Origin: Pseudolysinimonas_A sp947085045 | GTDB taxonomy: Bacteria > Actinomycetota > Actinomycetes > Actinomycetales > Microbacteriaceae | Reading direction: 5' to 3' | NCBI GenBank assembly: GCA_947085045.1 | Contig: CAMTUU010000002.1 | Span: forward strand, 186,001-250,000 | Length of the DNA: 64,000 nt | Shown here: positions 51,608 through 60,780 of the stretch, one piece after another | How the letters are laid out: each line of letters starts with the position of its first letter | How positions within the stretch are numbered: position 1 is the first letter of the stretch | Notes under the pieces: model-generated | Database searches by the model: none | The model's input: only the letters and a program-made list of their open reading frames with translations | Told to the model about the DNA's origin: nothing | Position numbers and translations under genes: made by a program

Positions 51608-52975
51608 TCAACCCGCGGCGAGGGTGCGCGTGACAGGCAGATGTGCGGTGACGACCGTGGGGCCGCCGGCGGGGCTGGAGATCTCGAGGGTGCCGCCCTG
51701 ACCGAGCACCCGTTCCTGCAGCCCGGCGAGACCGTGACCGGGAACCGCCGCCGCTCCGCCGCGCCCGTCATCCGTCACCGTGATGTCGAGCCAGGTCTGG
51801 TCGGTCTCATCCGGGATGCGACGCAGGTCGATCCGCAGTTCGATCGCCGAGCCGCCGCTGTGCTTGACGGCGTTGGTGAGGCCTTCGGCGGCGATGAAGT
51901 ACGCGTTGCGTTCCAACTCGGTGGGCAGGTCGACATCCGTGGGCAGAGTCGACACCACCCGCACCGTGACGGCGCTGCGCACGGCGAGCGACTCCAGCGC
52001 GGCGACCATGCCGCGGTCGAGCAGGATCGGCGGCGCGAAGCCTCGGGACAGCGCGCGCAGCTCCTCGAGAGCTTCCCTCGACTGCTGGCGGGCCTCCTGC
52101 AGCAGCTTGCGAGCGGCATCCGGGTCTGACTCCAGCTGCCGCTCCGCCGCCGCGATGTCCATCTGCAGGCGCACGAGCCGCTGCTGCGGACCGTCGTGGA
52201 TGTCGCGCTCCAGCCGGCGCAACGCCGTCCCCTCCGCCGCGACCGCCGCCGTGCGCGACTCGGTGAGAGTCGCGACCTCCTTCTCGAGCGCATCAGCGCG
52301 GAACGCCCCGAGCAGCCCGCGCGCGACGCCCCAGTGCATCCAGGTGAGCCCCCGCGTGACGAGCGGCAGCGTCGCGCTGAAGATGAGGCCGACGACCAAC
52401 CACAGCAGCGTGTCGGCGACGGCCGTGTCGAAGCCGGTGTCCCACCCGAGCACCCGTTCGAAGAACCACCTCGACACGAAGAAGTCGCGGTCGCCGTTCG
52501 GGATCGCCCACCTCCAGAACCACCCGGTGACGCCGCCGAGCGCCGTCGCGAACCAGATGATCGCCACCGTGAACGAGATCGTCGCCACGATGACGTTCAC
52601 GATCATCGACCACACCAGATACAGCCAGTAGTGCCCGTTGCCGAACAGCGCGCGCAACCAGCCGAAGAATCCCGTCTTCGCGGTGCGGTCGTTCCAATCC
52701 GGGCGGCGGATGCCCGGACGCCCGACCCAGCCGAGCAGCGCGAGCTCGAGCATCCCGGCCCCGCGCGCCACGTAGAGGGCCGCGACCAGGAAGATCACCC
52801 CGAGGAAGAAGGTCGCGATGGTACCGGCCGCCGCCGAGAACAACCCGATCGTGGCACCGAAGGACGCCACCCCGATCGGGAAGGCGACCAACAGGAACAA
52901 CAGCTCCTTGGGCACGCCCACCCACAGGCGCCAGTAGAGGCCGCGCGTCGGGGCAGGGGTCGTCACGGTAGTCAT
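51608..52975 (-). CDS. Sensor histidine kinase (NarL-type, HisKA_3)
   Basis: A 455-residue membrane kinase. The N-terminal half has four to six transmembrane segments (from about 22 to 210). The dimerisation domain has the phospho-acceptor His260 in RDIHDGPQQRL, and the ATPase domain has NAVKHSGG and TVTDDGRGG. It pairs with the response regulator encoded next. ATG 52975 has GGGAG upstream. The signal is unknown; the sensor domain lies mostly in the membrane. Confidence 0.93.
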   Translation of the reverse strand: MTTVTTPAPTRGLYWRLWVGVPKELLFLLVAFPIGVASFGATIGLFSAAAGTIATFFLGVIFLVAALYVARGAGMLELALLGWVGRPGIRRPDWNDRTAKTGFFGWLRALFGNGHYWLYLVWSMIVNVIVATISFTVAIIWFATALGGVTGWFWRWAIPNGDRDFFVSRWFFERVLGWDTGFDTAVADTLLWLVVGLIFSATLPLVTRGLTWMHWGVARGLLGAFRADALEKEVATLTESRTAAVAAEGTALRRLERDIHDGPQQRLVRLQMDIAAAERQLESDPDAARKLLQEARQQSREALEELRALSRGFAPPILLDRGMVAALESLAVRSAVTVRVVSTLPTDVDLPTELERNAYFIAAEGLTNAVKHSGGSAIELRIDLRRIPDETDQTWLDITVTDDGRGGAAAVPGHGLAGLQERVLGQGGTLEISSPAGGPTVVTAHLPVTRTLAAG

Positions 52976-53142
52976 GCTCCCAGGGTCACCGCTCGGCCGA
53001 GCCGACGGCATGCGGGCCGCATCCCGAACGCGGTGGGGGTATCCCCCGGGCGGGCAGCCCAGACAAGGCCAGCCTCAACTCGCTTGCGGAACACGCGACC
53101 CTGAGTAGCGTTGAACCAGATACCTCACAAGGGAGACTCAGA

Positions 53143-53628
53143 ATGACCGACGTGAAGACCGTCCCCACCAGCGCCATCGACCCCGACGTCACCGCCGGCG
53201 TCGCCCAGTTCCTCGAGCCCGTCGTCATCGACCTCGAAGCCATGGTCGTCGACGCGAAGCAGGCGCACTGGCACGTGCGCGGCAGCAACTTCCAGGCCAT
53301 CCACGAACTCCTCGACAGCGTGCAGGCGCACGTGCAGGACTACGCCGACACCGCCGCCGAGCGCGTCGTCGCCCTCGGCCTCCCGATCGACGCCCGGCTG
53401 AAGACCGTCGCCGCGAAGACCACCGTGCCCCCGCTCAGCGCCGGCTTCCAGCCGTCTGAGGTCACCATCGTGGAGGTGATCGCGCAGATCGACGCCACCC
53501 TCGAGTCGGTGCGCACCGCCATCAACGAACTCGGTGAGCTGGATGCCGCCAGCCAGGACGTCGTCATCGAGATCGCGCGGGGGCTTGAGAAGGACCGCTG
53601 GTTCCTGTTCGCCCACGTCGCCGCGTAG
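53143..53628 (+). CDS. dps: Dps-family DNA-protecting ferritin
   Basis: A 161-residue Dps/ferritin-like protein that forms 12-mers, oxidises iron with peroxide and protects DNA. The ferroxidase region reads KQAHWHVRGSNFQAIHELLD. AAGGGAG precedes the ATG, and a TTGCGG / TAGCGT promoter (53084-53111, 16-bp spacing) lies upstream. Size is typical. Confidence 0.93.
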   Translation: MTDVKTVPTSAIDPDVTAGVAQFLEPVVIDLEAMVVDAKQAHWHVRGSNFQAIHELLDSVQAHVQDYADTAAERVVALGLPIDARLKTVAAKTTVPPLSAGFQPSEVTIVEVIAQIDATLESVRTAINELGELDAASQDVVIEIARGLEKDRWFLFAHVAA

Positions 53629-53655
53629 CGTCCCGGCGCCACGCCGGACCGGCGC

Positions 53656-55068
53656 TCAGGCCCGGTAGGCCCACTCGCTGGCGACCATCGTCGCGAAGAC
53701 CGGCATGTCGCGGAGGTTCTCGGCGACGAGCGGATCTTTCTCGACGATGACGAGATCGCCGTGGCGCGGCTCGGCGGATGCGGCGAGCGCCTCGAGCGGG
53801 GTCAGCGCCTGTTCGGGATGCCACGGGTCGCGCCCGTCGCGCGAACGGGTCACGGCCGCGGCCATCGTGATCCACGGGTCGAGCGGCGCCACCGGGGCGT
53901 CGGAGCCGAGCGACAACTCGACGCCCGCATCGACGAGGGCGCGGAACGCGAACGCGCGGCTGGTGCGCCCCTGCCAGTAGTGGTCGGCGACGTCCCGGTC
54001 ATCCATCGCGTGCTCGGGCTGGACGCTCGCCCGCACCGGCAGGGCGGCGAGCCTGGGGATGTCGGCATCCCGGATCAGCTGCACGTGCTCGATCGAGCCG
54101 CGCGCCCCGAGCTCGGCGAACACGTCAATCGCCTCCGTCACGGCATGGTCGCCGATCGCGTGGATGGCGGGACGGAGCCCGCGGCGCATCCCCTCGCGCG
54201 CCGCCTGGAGCAATCCCCCACGCCCGTAGGTCGGCAGGCCGTGATCGTGCGTGCCGGGATAGTTCTCGAAGCACCACGCGGTGCGGGTGTTGAGCGAGCC
54301 GTCGGTGAACAGCTTGAACGGCCCGACCTCGTAGAGCCGCGACGACACCTCCGGGAGCGGCGGCGTGTGCGGGTAGACGGCCGGCTGCACCCGCAAGCCG
54401 CGGAAGCCGCCCCCGAAGCGGCGTGCCCACGACCCGGGCGCATCCTCCATCTCGAAGTCGACGATGCCGGTCACCCCGCGCCGCGCCGCCGCGACCGCGG
54501 CATCGAGCGCCCAGCGGTCCAGTACGTCGGCCGGGACCTCGGTGATGCGGCGGGTCAGGTCGAACGCCGGCTGTTCGCGTAGCAGCCAGTCCTCCTCGGG
54601 GCGCCCGAGCAGCCGCAGCGCGGCGCGATTAGTCCACAGACAGTGGACGTCGCCCGACAGCAGGGCGACGGGGATGTCGTCCAACTCGAGCAACTCGGGA
54701 CTCGGGGTGTCGGGCCACAGCCCGTCGCGGAACCCTGACGCGAGGAACACCGTGCCGCGCTCCGGTGGGCTGACGGCGATGGCGTCGCGCACGAGAGCCG
54801 CCGCCTCGGCGGCAGAGCGAGCTGAGGACAGATCGAGACGGCGCGACGCCATCGCCCACTGTCCGAAGTGCACGTGGCGATCCCAGAGTCCGGGCAACAC
54901 CCAGCGTCCGTCGAGGTCGATGGCCAGACCGCTGGGACCGTCGACGAGGACGTCCGAGAGAGGGGTGCTGGGGAGGGTGCGCGAGTCGATCGGGGTAGGG
55001 GTCCCCGCTCCTGACTCGCGCGCCCTCCCCAGGACCCCGCGCAAGTCGCGAGCGTTACGAAGGATCAT
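53656..55068 (-). CDS. YtcJ-like metal-dependent amidohydrolase
   Basis: A 470-residue protein of the amidohydrolase 3 family (YtcJ/NfdA type). Metal-binding signatures include DRHVHFGQW, IHAIGDHAV and SLGSDAPVAPLDPW. Residues about 13-34 are encoded by a long palindrome (54968-55032) and look like an insert in the N-terminal beta-sandwich segment. Its start overlaps the paiB-like stop by 14 bp. It is the last gene of the rpiB-nei-paiB operon. Substrate unknown. Confidence 0.88.
   Translation of the reverse strand: MILRNARDLRGVLGRARESGAGTPTPIDSRTLPSTPLSDVLVDGPSGLAIDLDGRWVLPGLWDRHVHFGQWAMASRRLDLSSARSAAEAAALVRDAIAVSPPERGTVFLASGFRDGLWPDTPSPELLELDDIPVALLSGDVHCLWTNRAALRLLGRPEEDWLLREQPAFDLTRRITEVPADVLDRWALDAAVAAARRGVTGIVDFEMEDAPGSWARRFGGGFRGLRVQPAVYPHTPPLPEVSSRLYEVGPFKLFTDGSLNTRTAWCFENYPGTHDHGLPTYGRGGLLQAAREGMRRGLRPAIHAIGDHAVTEAIDVFAELGARGSIEHVQLIRDADIPRLAALPVRASVQPEHAMDDRDVADHYWQGRTSRAFAFRALVDAGVELSLGSDAPVAPLDPWITMAAAVTRSRDGRDPWHPEQALTPLEALAASAEPRHGDLVIVEKDPLVAENLRDMPVFATMVASEWAYRA
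54968..55032. repeat. 65-bp palindromic insert inside a coding region
   Basis: Two 20-bp arms (54968-54987 and 55013-55032) are inverted copies with 19 of 20 positions matching; the spacer is 25 bases. It lies in frame within codons 13-34 of the amidohydrolase. The encoded peptide is Arg/Ser/Thr/Pro-rich and does not fit the family pattern, which resembles in-frame palindromic elements known in Rickettsia. Confidence 0.7.
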
Positions 55069-55675
55069 TCACGCGACGCATCTCGGCAGCGAGCACTGAG
55101 GAGGAATAGGGCCCGGTGCCTTCGAGGGCGGACATGATCGCCTGCTGAACCTCGGGCGCCTTGTTCTGCGAGAGCTTCGCGCGGGCGTCGAACCGGGTCA
55201 CCCGGATGCGCAGCCCGACGGTTCCGCGGGCGATGCGTGCCGCCTTGTCGAGGTCGATGTCGAGCGACACCGGCGTCGGCATCCTCTTCTCGAAGTGGTC
55301 GACGAGGTCGCCGAGGATGCGGAAGTTCTCGTCGTCGCTGAGGATCTCGGGCACGCCGTAGAGGTGGGCGGTGACGTGGTTCCAGGTGGGCACGAAGTCG
55401 CCTTCGGCGTACCAGTTCGGCGAGATGTAGCCGTGCGGGCCCTGCACGATGACGAGCACCTCGTGCCGGCCGAGTTCGTGCGCGACCTCGTCGGGGCGGC
55501 CGAAGTGCGAGACGAGCACGATCGAGTCGTCGTCGGTCTCCTCGAGCAGGGTCGCGTAGTGCGACGAGACGAGTCCGGTGGAGGCGGGTGAGACGTACGT
55601 CATCCACGGGTTCTCGCGGATGAGCCGTTTGACCTCGTTCGGGTCTTCGAGCAGGTACGTGGGCGTGTGTCTCAC
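55055..55675 (-). CDS. PaiB-family FMN-binding protein
   Basis: A 206-residue protein of the PaiB/NegC family, with a split-barrel flavin-binding fold. Family segments include SHYATLLEE, GPHGYISPNWY and VPTWNHVTAHLYG. PaiB in Bacillus is described as a negative regulator of sporulation and protease genes, but the family's direct activity is unclear. It lies 16 bp after nei and overlaps the amidohydrolase start. Confidence 0.9.
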   Translation of the reverse strand: MRHTPTYLLEDPNEVKRLIRENPWMTYVSPASTGLVSSHYATLLEETDDDSIVLVSHFGRPDEVAHELGRHEVLVIVQGPHGYISPNWYAEGDFVPTWNHVTAHLYGVPEILSDDENFRILGDLVDHFEKRMPTPVSLDIDLDKAARIARGTVGLRIRVTRFDARAKLSQNKAPEVQQAIMSALEGTGPYSSSVLAAEMRRVNDPS

Positions 55676-55691
55676 AGCGCTTCCTTCGTGC

Positions 55692-56636
55692 TCAAACTTG
55701 ATCCTTCGGGCACCAGTAGAGGTTGCGGCCGGCCATCTCGGCCATCGCGATCGGGGTTCCGCAGACCCGGCAGGGTTCGCCGGCGCGGTGGTAGACCCAG
55801 TGGCGGTCGGCGCGGGATGCCTTGGCCCGCTCCAGCTCCTCGCCCGTGAGCCCGTCCATCGTGAGCATCCGGCCGGTCTGGACGCCGACGCCGAGGAGAT
55901 ACGACCAGTCCCGCCACAGTTCGCGCACGAGTTCGACGGGGACGTCCTTGCCCGGCGCGTACGGGTCGAGGCGGGCGCGGAACAGCAGCTCGGCGCGGTA
56001 GACGTTGCCGATGCCGGCGACGACCTCCTGGTCCATCAGCAGCTGGCCGATGGCGACGTTGCGCTTTCCGACGTTCGCGACGAAGGCGTCCTCGCCGGCC
56101 GGACCGTCGACGAGCGGGTCGGGGCCGAGCTTCGCGATCGTCGCGTCGACCTCCTCGACCGTCTGCACCTCGCACGCGGTCGGACCGCGGAGGTCGGCGA
56201 CCGCGACCGGGGTGAGCAGCCGCACGCGTACCGCGCCGATGGGGGCGGGCGGCCACTCCCGGAGCTCGGGCTGCCATTTCTCGCTCTCGGCCATCCGCAG
56301 CCGGGTGCGGCGCGGGGCGCCGATCGACCAGGGCGAGTCCTCGTTGGCTCCGGCGACACGGCCGTCGCGCTCCGCCGAGGACAGCGTGTCGACGGCGATG
56401 TCGCCCGCGAAATCCCACGCGCCGTACATCCCGAGATGCACGCGCAGCCAGAGCCGGTGGTCGAACTCGAGGAACATCTGCTTGCCGACCGCGCGGGAGC
56501 GCACGATCGCGTGTCCGTCGAGCGCCGCGGCTCCCTGGGCGAAGCGGCCCTGCGGCGACGACACCTGCACGAGCGGACCCTCGAACGACCGCGCGAACTG
56601 GCGCGCGATCCGGTGGACGGAGTGACCCTCGGGCAT
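55692..56636 (-). CDS. nei: Endonuclease VIII-like DNA glycosylase
   Basis: A 314-residue Fpg/Nei family glycosylase/AP lyase for oxidised bases. The nucleophile Pro2 and Glu3 (MPEGHSVHR) are intact, and the helix-two-turn-helix QEVVAGIGNVYRAELLF is present. The C-terminal zinc finger has CRVC and then YWCPKDQ: the fourth Cys of the usual CPxCQ motif is Asp. ATG 56636 was chosen for Pro2. It lies 4 bp after rpiB. Confidence 0.92.
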   Translation of the reverse strand: MPEGHSVHRIARQFARSFEGPLVQVSSPQGRFAQGAAALDGHAIVRSRAVGKQMFLEFDHRLWLRVHLGMYGAWDFAGDIAVDTLSSAERDGRVAGANEDSPWSIGAPRRTRLRMAESEKWQPELREWPPAPIGAVRVRLLTPVAVADLRGPTACEVQTVEEVDATIAKLGPDPLVDGPAGEDAFVANVGKRNVAIGQLLMDQEVVAGIGNVYRAELLFRARLDPYAPGKDVPVELVRELWRDWSYLLGVGVQTGRMLTMDGLTGEELERAKASRADRHWVYHRAGEPCRVCGTPIAMAEMAGRNLYWCPKDQV

Positions 56637-56640
56637 CGGG

Positions 56641-57126
56641 TCAGACGATCTCGTGCCCGGTGATCGCGCCGGTGGTCTCGTACTCGAGCAGCTGGGCGAT
56701 CCGGCGGGCGTGGCGCTCTTCGCCCGAGAACGGCGTCTGGATGAAGGCGTCGATGAAACGCGTGACCTCGTCGAACGAGTGCTGCCGGGCACCGATCGCG
56801 ATCACGTTGGCAGCGTTGTGCTCGCGCGCGAGTTCGGCGGTGGCGAGGCTCCAGACCAGCGCGGCCCGGATGCCGGTGACCTTGTTCGCTGCCATCTGCT
56901 CGCCGTTGCCCGAGCCGCCGAAGACGATGCCGAGGGCGGCGACCCCCGCCTGCTCGTCGCGGATGACCGCGCGCGCCGCATTGATGCAGAAACTCGGGTA
57001 GTCGTCGAGCGCGTCGTACTGCGTCGGGCCGTGGTCGACGACCTCATGTCCGAGGCCGACCAGATAGTGCTGCAGGTCGGTGCTGAACTCGAGTCCGGCG
57101 TGATCGGTGCCCAGATGGATGCGCAT
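56641..57126 (-). CDS. rpiB: Ribose-5-phosphate isomerase B
   Basis: A 161-residue isomerase of the RpiB/LacAB family that interconverts ribose-5-phosphate and ribulose-5-phosphate. The sequence GTDHAGLEFSTDL at the start and GIVFGGSGNGEQMAANK contain the phosphate-binding and active-site loops. A Glu or Ser replaces the active-site Cys of the E. coli enzyme, as in the actinobacterial RpiB group. It is the first gene of the operon with nei, paiB and the amidohydrolase. Confidence 0.95.
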   Translation of the reverse strand: MRIHLGTDHAGLEFSTDLQHYLVGLGHEVVDHGPTQYDALDDYPSFCINAARAVIRDEQAGVAALGIVFGGSGNGEQMAANKVTGIRAALVWSLATAELAREHNAANVIAIGARQHSFDEVTRFIDAFIQTPFSGEERHARRIAQLLEYETTGAITGHEIV

Positions 57127-57318
57127 GGTGCCGCCAGCTTAAGACCCTTGTGCCACCTGGACGGCGAGAGCAGAATCGCTGCAACGCGCCGGAACCCACC
57201 ACCCCGGCGCCCCTGATCGCGACGGCGGGGTCGCCCTGGACCCCGCCGCCGCTTCCCGGGAGTCCACCCGGCGGATGTCGCGTGCGCGGGAGAGAATGGA
57301 TGCGGCGAAGGGGGTCTC

Positions 57319-58047
57319 ATGACCGTTCTGCAGATGGTTCCCGACGGTGTGCCGCAGCTGTCCCGCGGCACGCACCGCTCGGCGAAGACCGGCGCGTGCT
57401 TCATGGAGTTCGCGTCGTATCTGGCCGGCGAACCGTGGAGCGACTCGCCGCAGTGCACCGACCCGCTGCTCGCCCACCTCGCGCGAGCCGTCAACGACCG
57501 CCTGAGCGACCGGCGCCGCGACGAACTCGTCGGCGACATCCCGCGCGTGATCGGTCTGCGCGGCGACCACCGCATCCTCGCGCCGGTCATCGCGCTGCGC
57601 GCCGCGGCATCCGCTCTGCCCGTCGTGAGTATGGGCCGTCAGCACGCCCTCGCCGTGGCCCTCCTCGCACTCCCGCGGCTGCTGCCCGCCGGGGTCGCCC
57701 CCGAGGTGCGGGCCGCCGTGCGCGCGGCGCTCGACGCGGCGCCCGAGGCGGAGAGCTGGGCCGCCGAGCACCTGCGCAAGAACCCGGTCAAGGAGCGCGA
57801 CCTGCGCCGCGGGGCGAGCGCGATGGCCGTGCAGCTCGCGGCGACCGGCATCGCCGACGCGTGCATCGCCGATCCCGACGCCCTGCTCATCGCGACCCTG
57901 CGCGACGCCATCGCCGACGTCGAAGACCTGCTGACGTCGCCCGCGGCTATCGTGGACGAGTGCCTGGAGAGAACCTCACCCGCGTCGAAGCCGAGGAGCG
58001 CGAGTCGCTCGTCTCGGTCGTCTCTTATGACGTCCACCTCGATCTGA
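57319..58047 (+). CDS. Conserved actinobacterial protein of unknown function
   Basis: A 242-residue soluble protein. The N-terminal THRSAKTGACFMEFASYLAG and DSPQCTDPLLAHLARAVNDR are strongly patterned and look conserved. A helical Ala-rich middle follows. The C-terminal 30 residues are Ser/Arg-rich and lie in the 88 bp shared with the start of pepN in another frame. GAAGGGG lies before the ATG. Function unknown. Confidence 0.78.
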   Translation: MTVLQMVPDGVPQLSRGTHRSAKTGACFMEFASYLAGEPWSDSPQCTDPLLAHLARAVNDRLSDRRRDELVGDIPRVIGLRGDHRILAPVIALRAAASALPVVSMGRQHALAVALLALPRLLPAGVAPEVRAAVRAALDAAPEAESWAAEHLRKNPVKERDLRRGASAMAVQLAATGIADACIADPDALLIATLRDAIADVEDLLTSPAAIVDECLERTSPASKPRSASRSSRSSLMTSTSI

Positions 58048-60527
58048 CGAGGGGGCCGGAGACCTTCCGGTCGACGACGACGATCGTCTTCACCGCCACG
58101 GCGGGCGCCTCGACCTTCGTCGACGCCCTCACCGCGAAGGTGCACGCGATCACGCTCAACGGTGCGGCGGTGGATGCCTCCGCGGCCGACGGGGCGCGCA
58201 TCCAGCTCACCGGTTTGGCGGCGGAGAACACGCTCACGGTGGATGCCGACTTCCGCTACACGAACACCGGCGAGGGGCTGCACCGCTTCGTCGATCCGGT
58301 CGACGGCGAGGCCTACCTCTACTCACAGTTCGAGGTGCCCGACAGCCGCCAGGTGTACGCGGTCTTCGAGCAGCCCGACCTCAAGGCGACCTTCGCCTTC
58401 ACCGTGACGGCGCCCGAGAACTGGGTCGTCGTGTCGAACTCGCCGACGCCCGAGCCGGCCGTTTCGAATGGCGCCGGGGTCTGGACGTTCGCGCCGACGC
58501 CGCGCATCTCGTCGTACATCACCGCGATCGTCGCCGGCCCCTACGAGTCGGTGCACTCGGAGCTGACGTCGTCGTCGGGCCGGGTCATCCCGCTCGGGGT
58601 GTACGCGCGCAAGTCGCTCATGCAGTTCGTCGATCAGGACTACATCTTCGACATCACCCGACGCGGGTTCGCCTACTTCGAGGAGAAGTTCGGCTACCCC
58701 TATCCGTTCGCGAAGTACGACCAGCTCTTCGTGCCCGAGTTCAACGCCGGCGCGATGGAGAACGCGGGAGCGGTGACCTTCACCGAGACCTACGTCTTTC
58801 GCGCGAAGGTGACCGACGCCATCCGCGAGCGCCGAGTCGTGACGATCCTGCACGAGCTGGCCCACATGTGGTTCGGCGACCTCGTCACGATGAAGTGGTG
58901 GAACGACCTCTGGCTCAACGAGTCGTTCGCCGAATGGGCGTCCACGATCGCCTCCGTCGAGGCCACCGAGTGGACCAACGGCTGGGCCACGTTCAACTCG
59001 ATGGAAAAGAGCTGGGCCTACCGCCAGGACCAGCTGCCGAGCACGCACCCGATCGTCGCGACGATCAACGACCTCGAAGACGTGCAGGTCAACTTCGACG
59101 GCATCACCTACGCCAAGGGCGGCTCGGTGCTCAAGCAGCTCGCCGCCTGGGTCGGCATCGACGCGTTCTTCGCGGGGGTCGGCGCGTACTTCCGCAAGCA
59201 CGAGTACGGCAACACCGAGCTGTCCGACCTGCTGCACGAGCTCGAGGTCACCTCCGGCCGGGAGCTCGGCTCGTGGTCGAAGATCTGGCTCGAGACCGCC
59301 GGAGTGAACACGCTCAAGCCCGTGGTGGAGGTCGACGACGCCGGGATCATCACCCGGTTCGAGATCACGCAGACCGCGATCGACGAGCAGCCGACCATCC
59401 GCCCGCACCGTCTCGCGATCGGCTTCTACGACGTCGTCGACGGTGCTCCCAATGACGGTGTCGAGGGCGACCTGTCGCCGAAGGTCGTGCGCACGCACCG
59501 GGTCGAGCTCGACCTCGAGGCCGTCGGGTCGCAGTCGATCGACGAGCTGGTCGGGCTGGCGCGCCCGGGTCTGATCCTGCTCAACGACGACGACCTCGCC
59601 TACGCGAAGATCCGCATGGACGACGACTCGCTGCAGTTCGCGATCGCCAAGCTCGCCGACATCCAGGACCCGCTCGCGCGCGCGCTGGTCTGGAGCTCGG
59701 CCTGGGATGCCACGCGCGACGCCGAGACGCCGGCGAGCGACTACGTCGACCTGGTGCTGGCGAACATCGCGAGCGAGACCGAGTCGTGGACGCTGCGCAA
59801 CACGCTCACCCAGCTGATCCAGGTGGCGCGCCAGTACGTCTCACCCGAGACCCGGGATGCCACCATCACCCGCGTCGGCGACGCCCTCTGGGAGCTCGCC
59901 GCGGCAGCCGCTCCGGGGTCGGACGCGCAGTTCCAGTTCGTGAAGTTCTTCGCCAACGTGCCGTCGACGCCCGACCACGTGGCGAAGTTGAACGCCCTGC
60001 TCGACGGGTCGGTGAAGCTCGACGGGCTCGAGATCGACGCCGACCTCACCTGGGAGCTGCTCGAGGGCCTCGTGCTACTCGGCGAAGCCGGCGAGGCCGA
60101 GATCGCCGCGCAGCTCGCGAAGGACAACACCGCGAACGGCCAGCAGTCCGCGGCCCGCGCCCGCGCCACCGGCGACAAGGCCGGGGCCCTCGCGCGGGCG
60201 CTCACCGACGAGTCGTTGTCGAACATCGTGCTGCGCTCGTCGGGGCTCGGCTTCCAGCACGTCAACGATCCGTCGGCGCTCCAGCCGCTGATCGACCGGT
60301 ACTTCGGCGCGCTCGAAGACATCTGGAAAAGCCGCCCGTTCACGATCGCCGAGTACGTCGCGATCTGGTTCTACCCGGGCGCTCTCGCGTCGCAAGAATT
60401 GGTCGACGCGACGAACACCTGGCTTGAAACGACGTCTGAGACGCCGGCGCTGCGCCGCCTGGTGGTCGAGAACCTCGCGGGCGTCGAGCGCGCAATGCGC
60501 GCCCAGCAGCGGGACCGCTCCGAGTAA
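57960..60527 (+). CDS. pepN: Aminopeptidase N
   Basis: An 855-residue M1-family zinc aminopeptidase. GAMEN (about 264, substrate recognition) and HELAH (about 298) with the third ligand in NESFAE (about 320) are intact, and the long C-terminal helical ERAP1-like domain follows. GTG 57960 lies six bases after TATCGT and begins the M1 fold; the longer frame upstream to 57150 overlaps the preceding gene and is not homologous. Confidence 0.95.
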   Translation: MPGENLTRVEAEERESLVSVVSYDVHLDLTRGPETFRSTTTIVFTATAGASTFVDALTAKVHAITLNGAAVDASAADGARIQLTGLAAENTLTVDADFRYTNTGEGLHRFVDPVDGEAYLYSQFEVPDSRQVYAVFEQPDLKATFAFTVTAPENWVVVSNSPTPEPAVSNGAGVWTFAPTPRISSYITAIVAGPYESVHSELTSSSGRVIPLGVYARKSLMQFVDQDYIFDITRRGFAYFEEKFGYPYPFAKYDQLFVPEFNAGAMENAGAVTFTETYVFRAKVTDAIRERRVVTILHELAHMWFGDLVTMKWWNDLWLNESFAEWASTIASVEATEWTNGWATFNSMEKSWAYRQDQLPSTHPIVATINDLEDVQVNFDGITYAKGGSVLKQLAAWVGIDAFFAGVGAYFRKHEYGNTELSDLLHELEVTSGRELGSWSKIWLETAGVNTLKPVVEVDDAGIITRFEITQTAIDEQPTIRPHRLAIGFYDVVDGAPNDGVEGDLSPKVVRTHRVELDLEAVGSQSIDELVGLARPGLILLNDDDLAYAKIRMDDDSLQFAIAKLADIQDPLARALVWSSAWDATRDAETPASDYVDLVLANIASETESWTLRNTLTQLIQVARQYVSPETRDATITRVGDALWELAAAAAPGSDAQFQFVKFFANVPSTPDHVAKLNALLDGSVKLDGLEIDADLTWELLEGLVLLGEAGEAEIAAQLAKDNTANGQQSAARARATGDKAGALARALTDESLSNIVLRSSGLGFQHVNDPSALQPLIDRYFGALEDIWKSRPFTIAEYVAIWFYPGALASQELVDATNTWLETTSETPALRRLVVENLAGVERAMRAQQRDRSE

Positions 60528-60533
60528 TCCAGA

Positions 60534-60780
60534 TCAGCGACGCAGGAGATCCCTCGGGGTCGCCGGCGAAACCCACGCGCGCCATCGGGCGACCGCGGCG
60601 ACGAGCAGGGCTGTCACCCCGAACGACCCGAGCACGATCGCGGCCACGACGGCGACCGACTGACTCACCGGCGGCGTCACCACGTACTCCGTCCCATCGC
60701 TGATGGGGAAGATGCAGGTCCGTCCGGTCGGCCATCAGGAGAAGCCGCCGTGCACCGTGAATCGCCCTGGGTTCCGTGGA
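60534..60780 (-). pseudogene. Remnant of a membrane protein C-terminus
   Basis: The minus-strand frame ending in TGA at 60534-60536 reads about 57 codons that finish with a single hydrophobic helix (SQSVAVVAAIVLGSFGVTAL) and a basic tail. An upstream in-frame TGA interrupts a plausible continuation. No start or family is seen, so this is probably a leftover from a lost gene. Confidence 0.45.

Noticed and set aside
53629..53655. Terminator between dps and the amidohydrolase
   Set aside because: The 27-bp gap has short GC repeats, but no stem long enough to be convincing.
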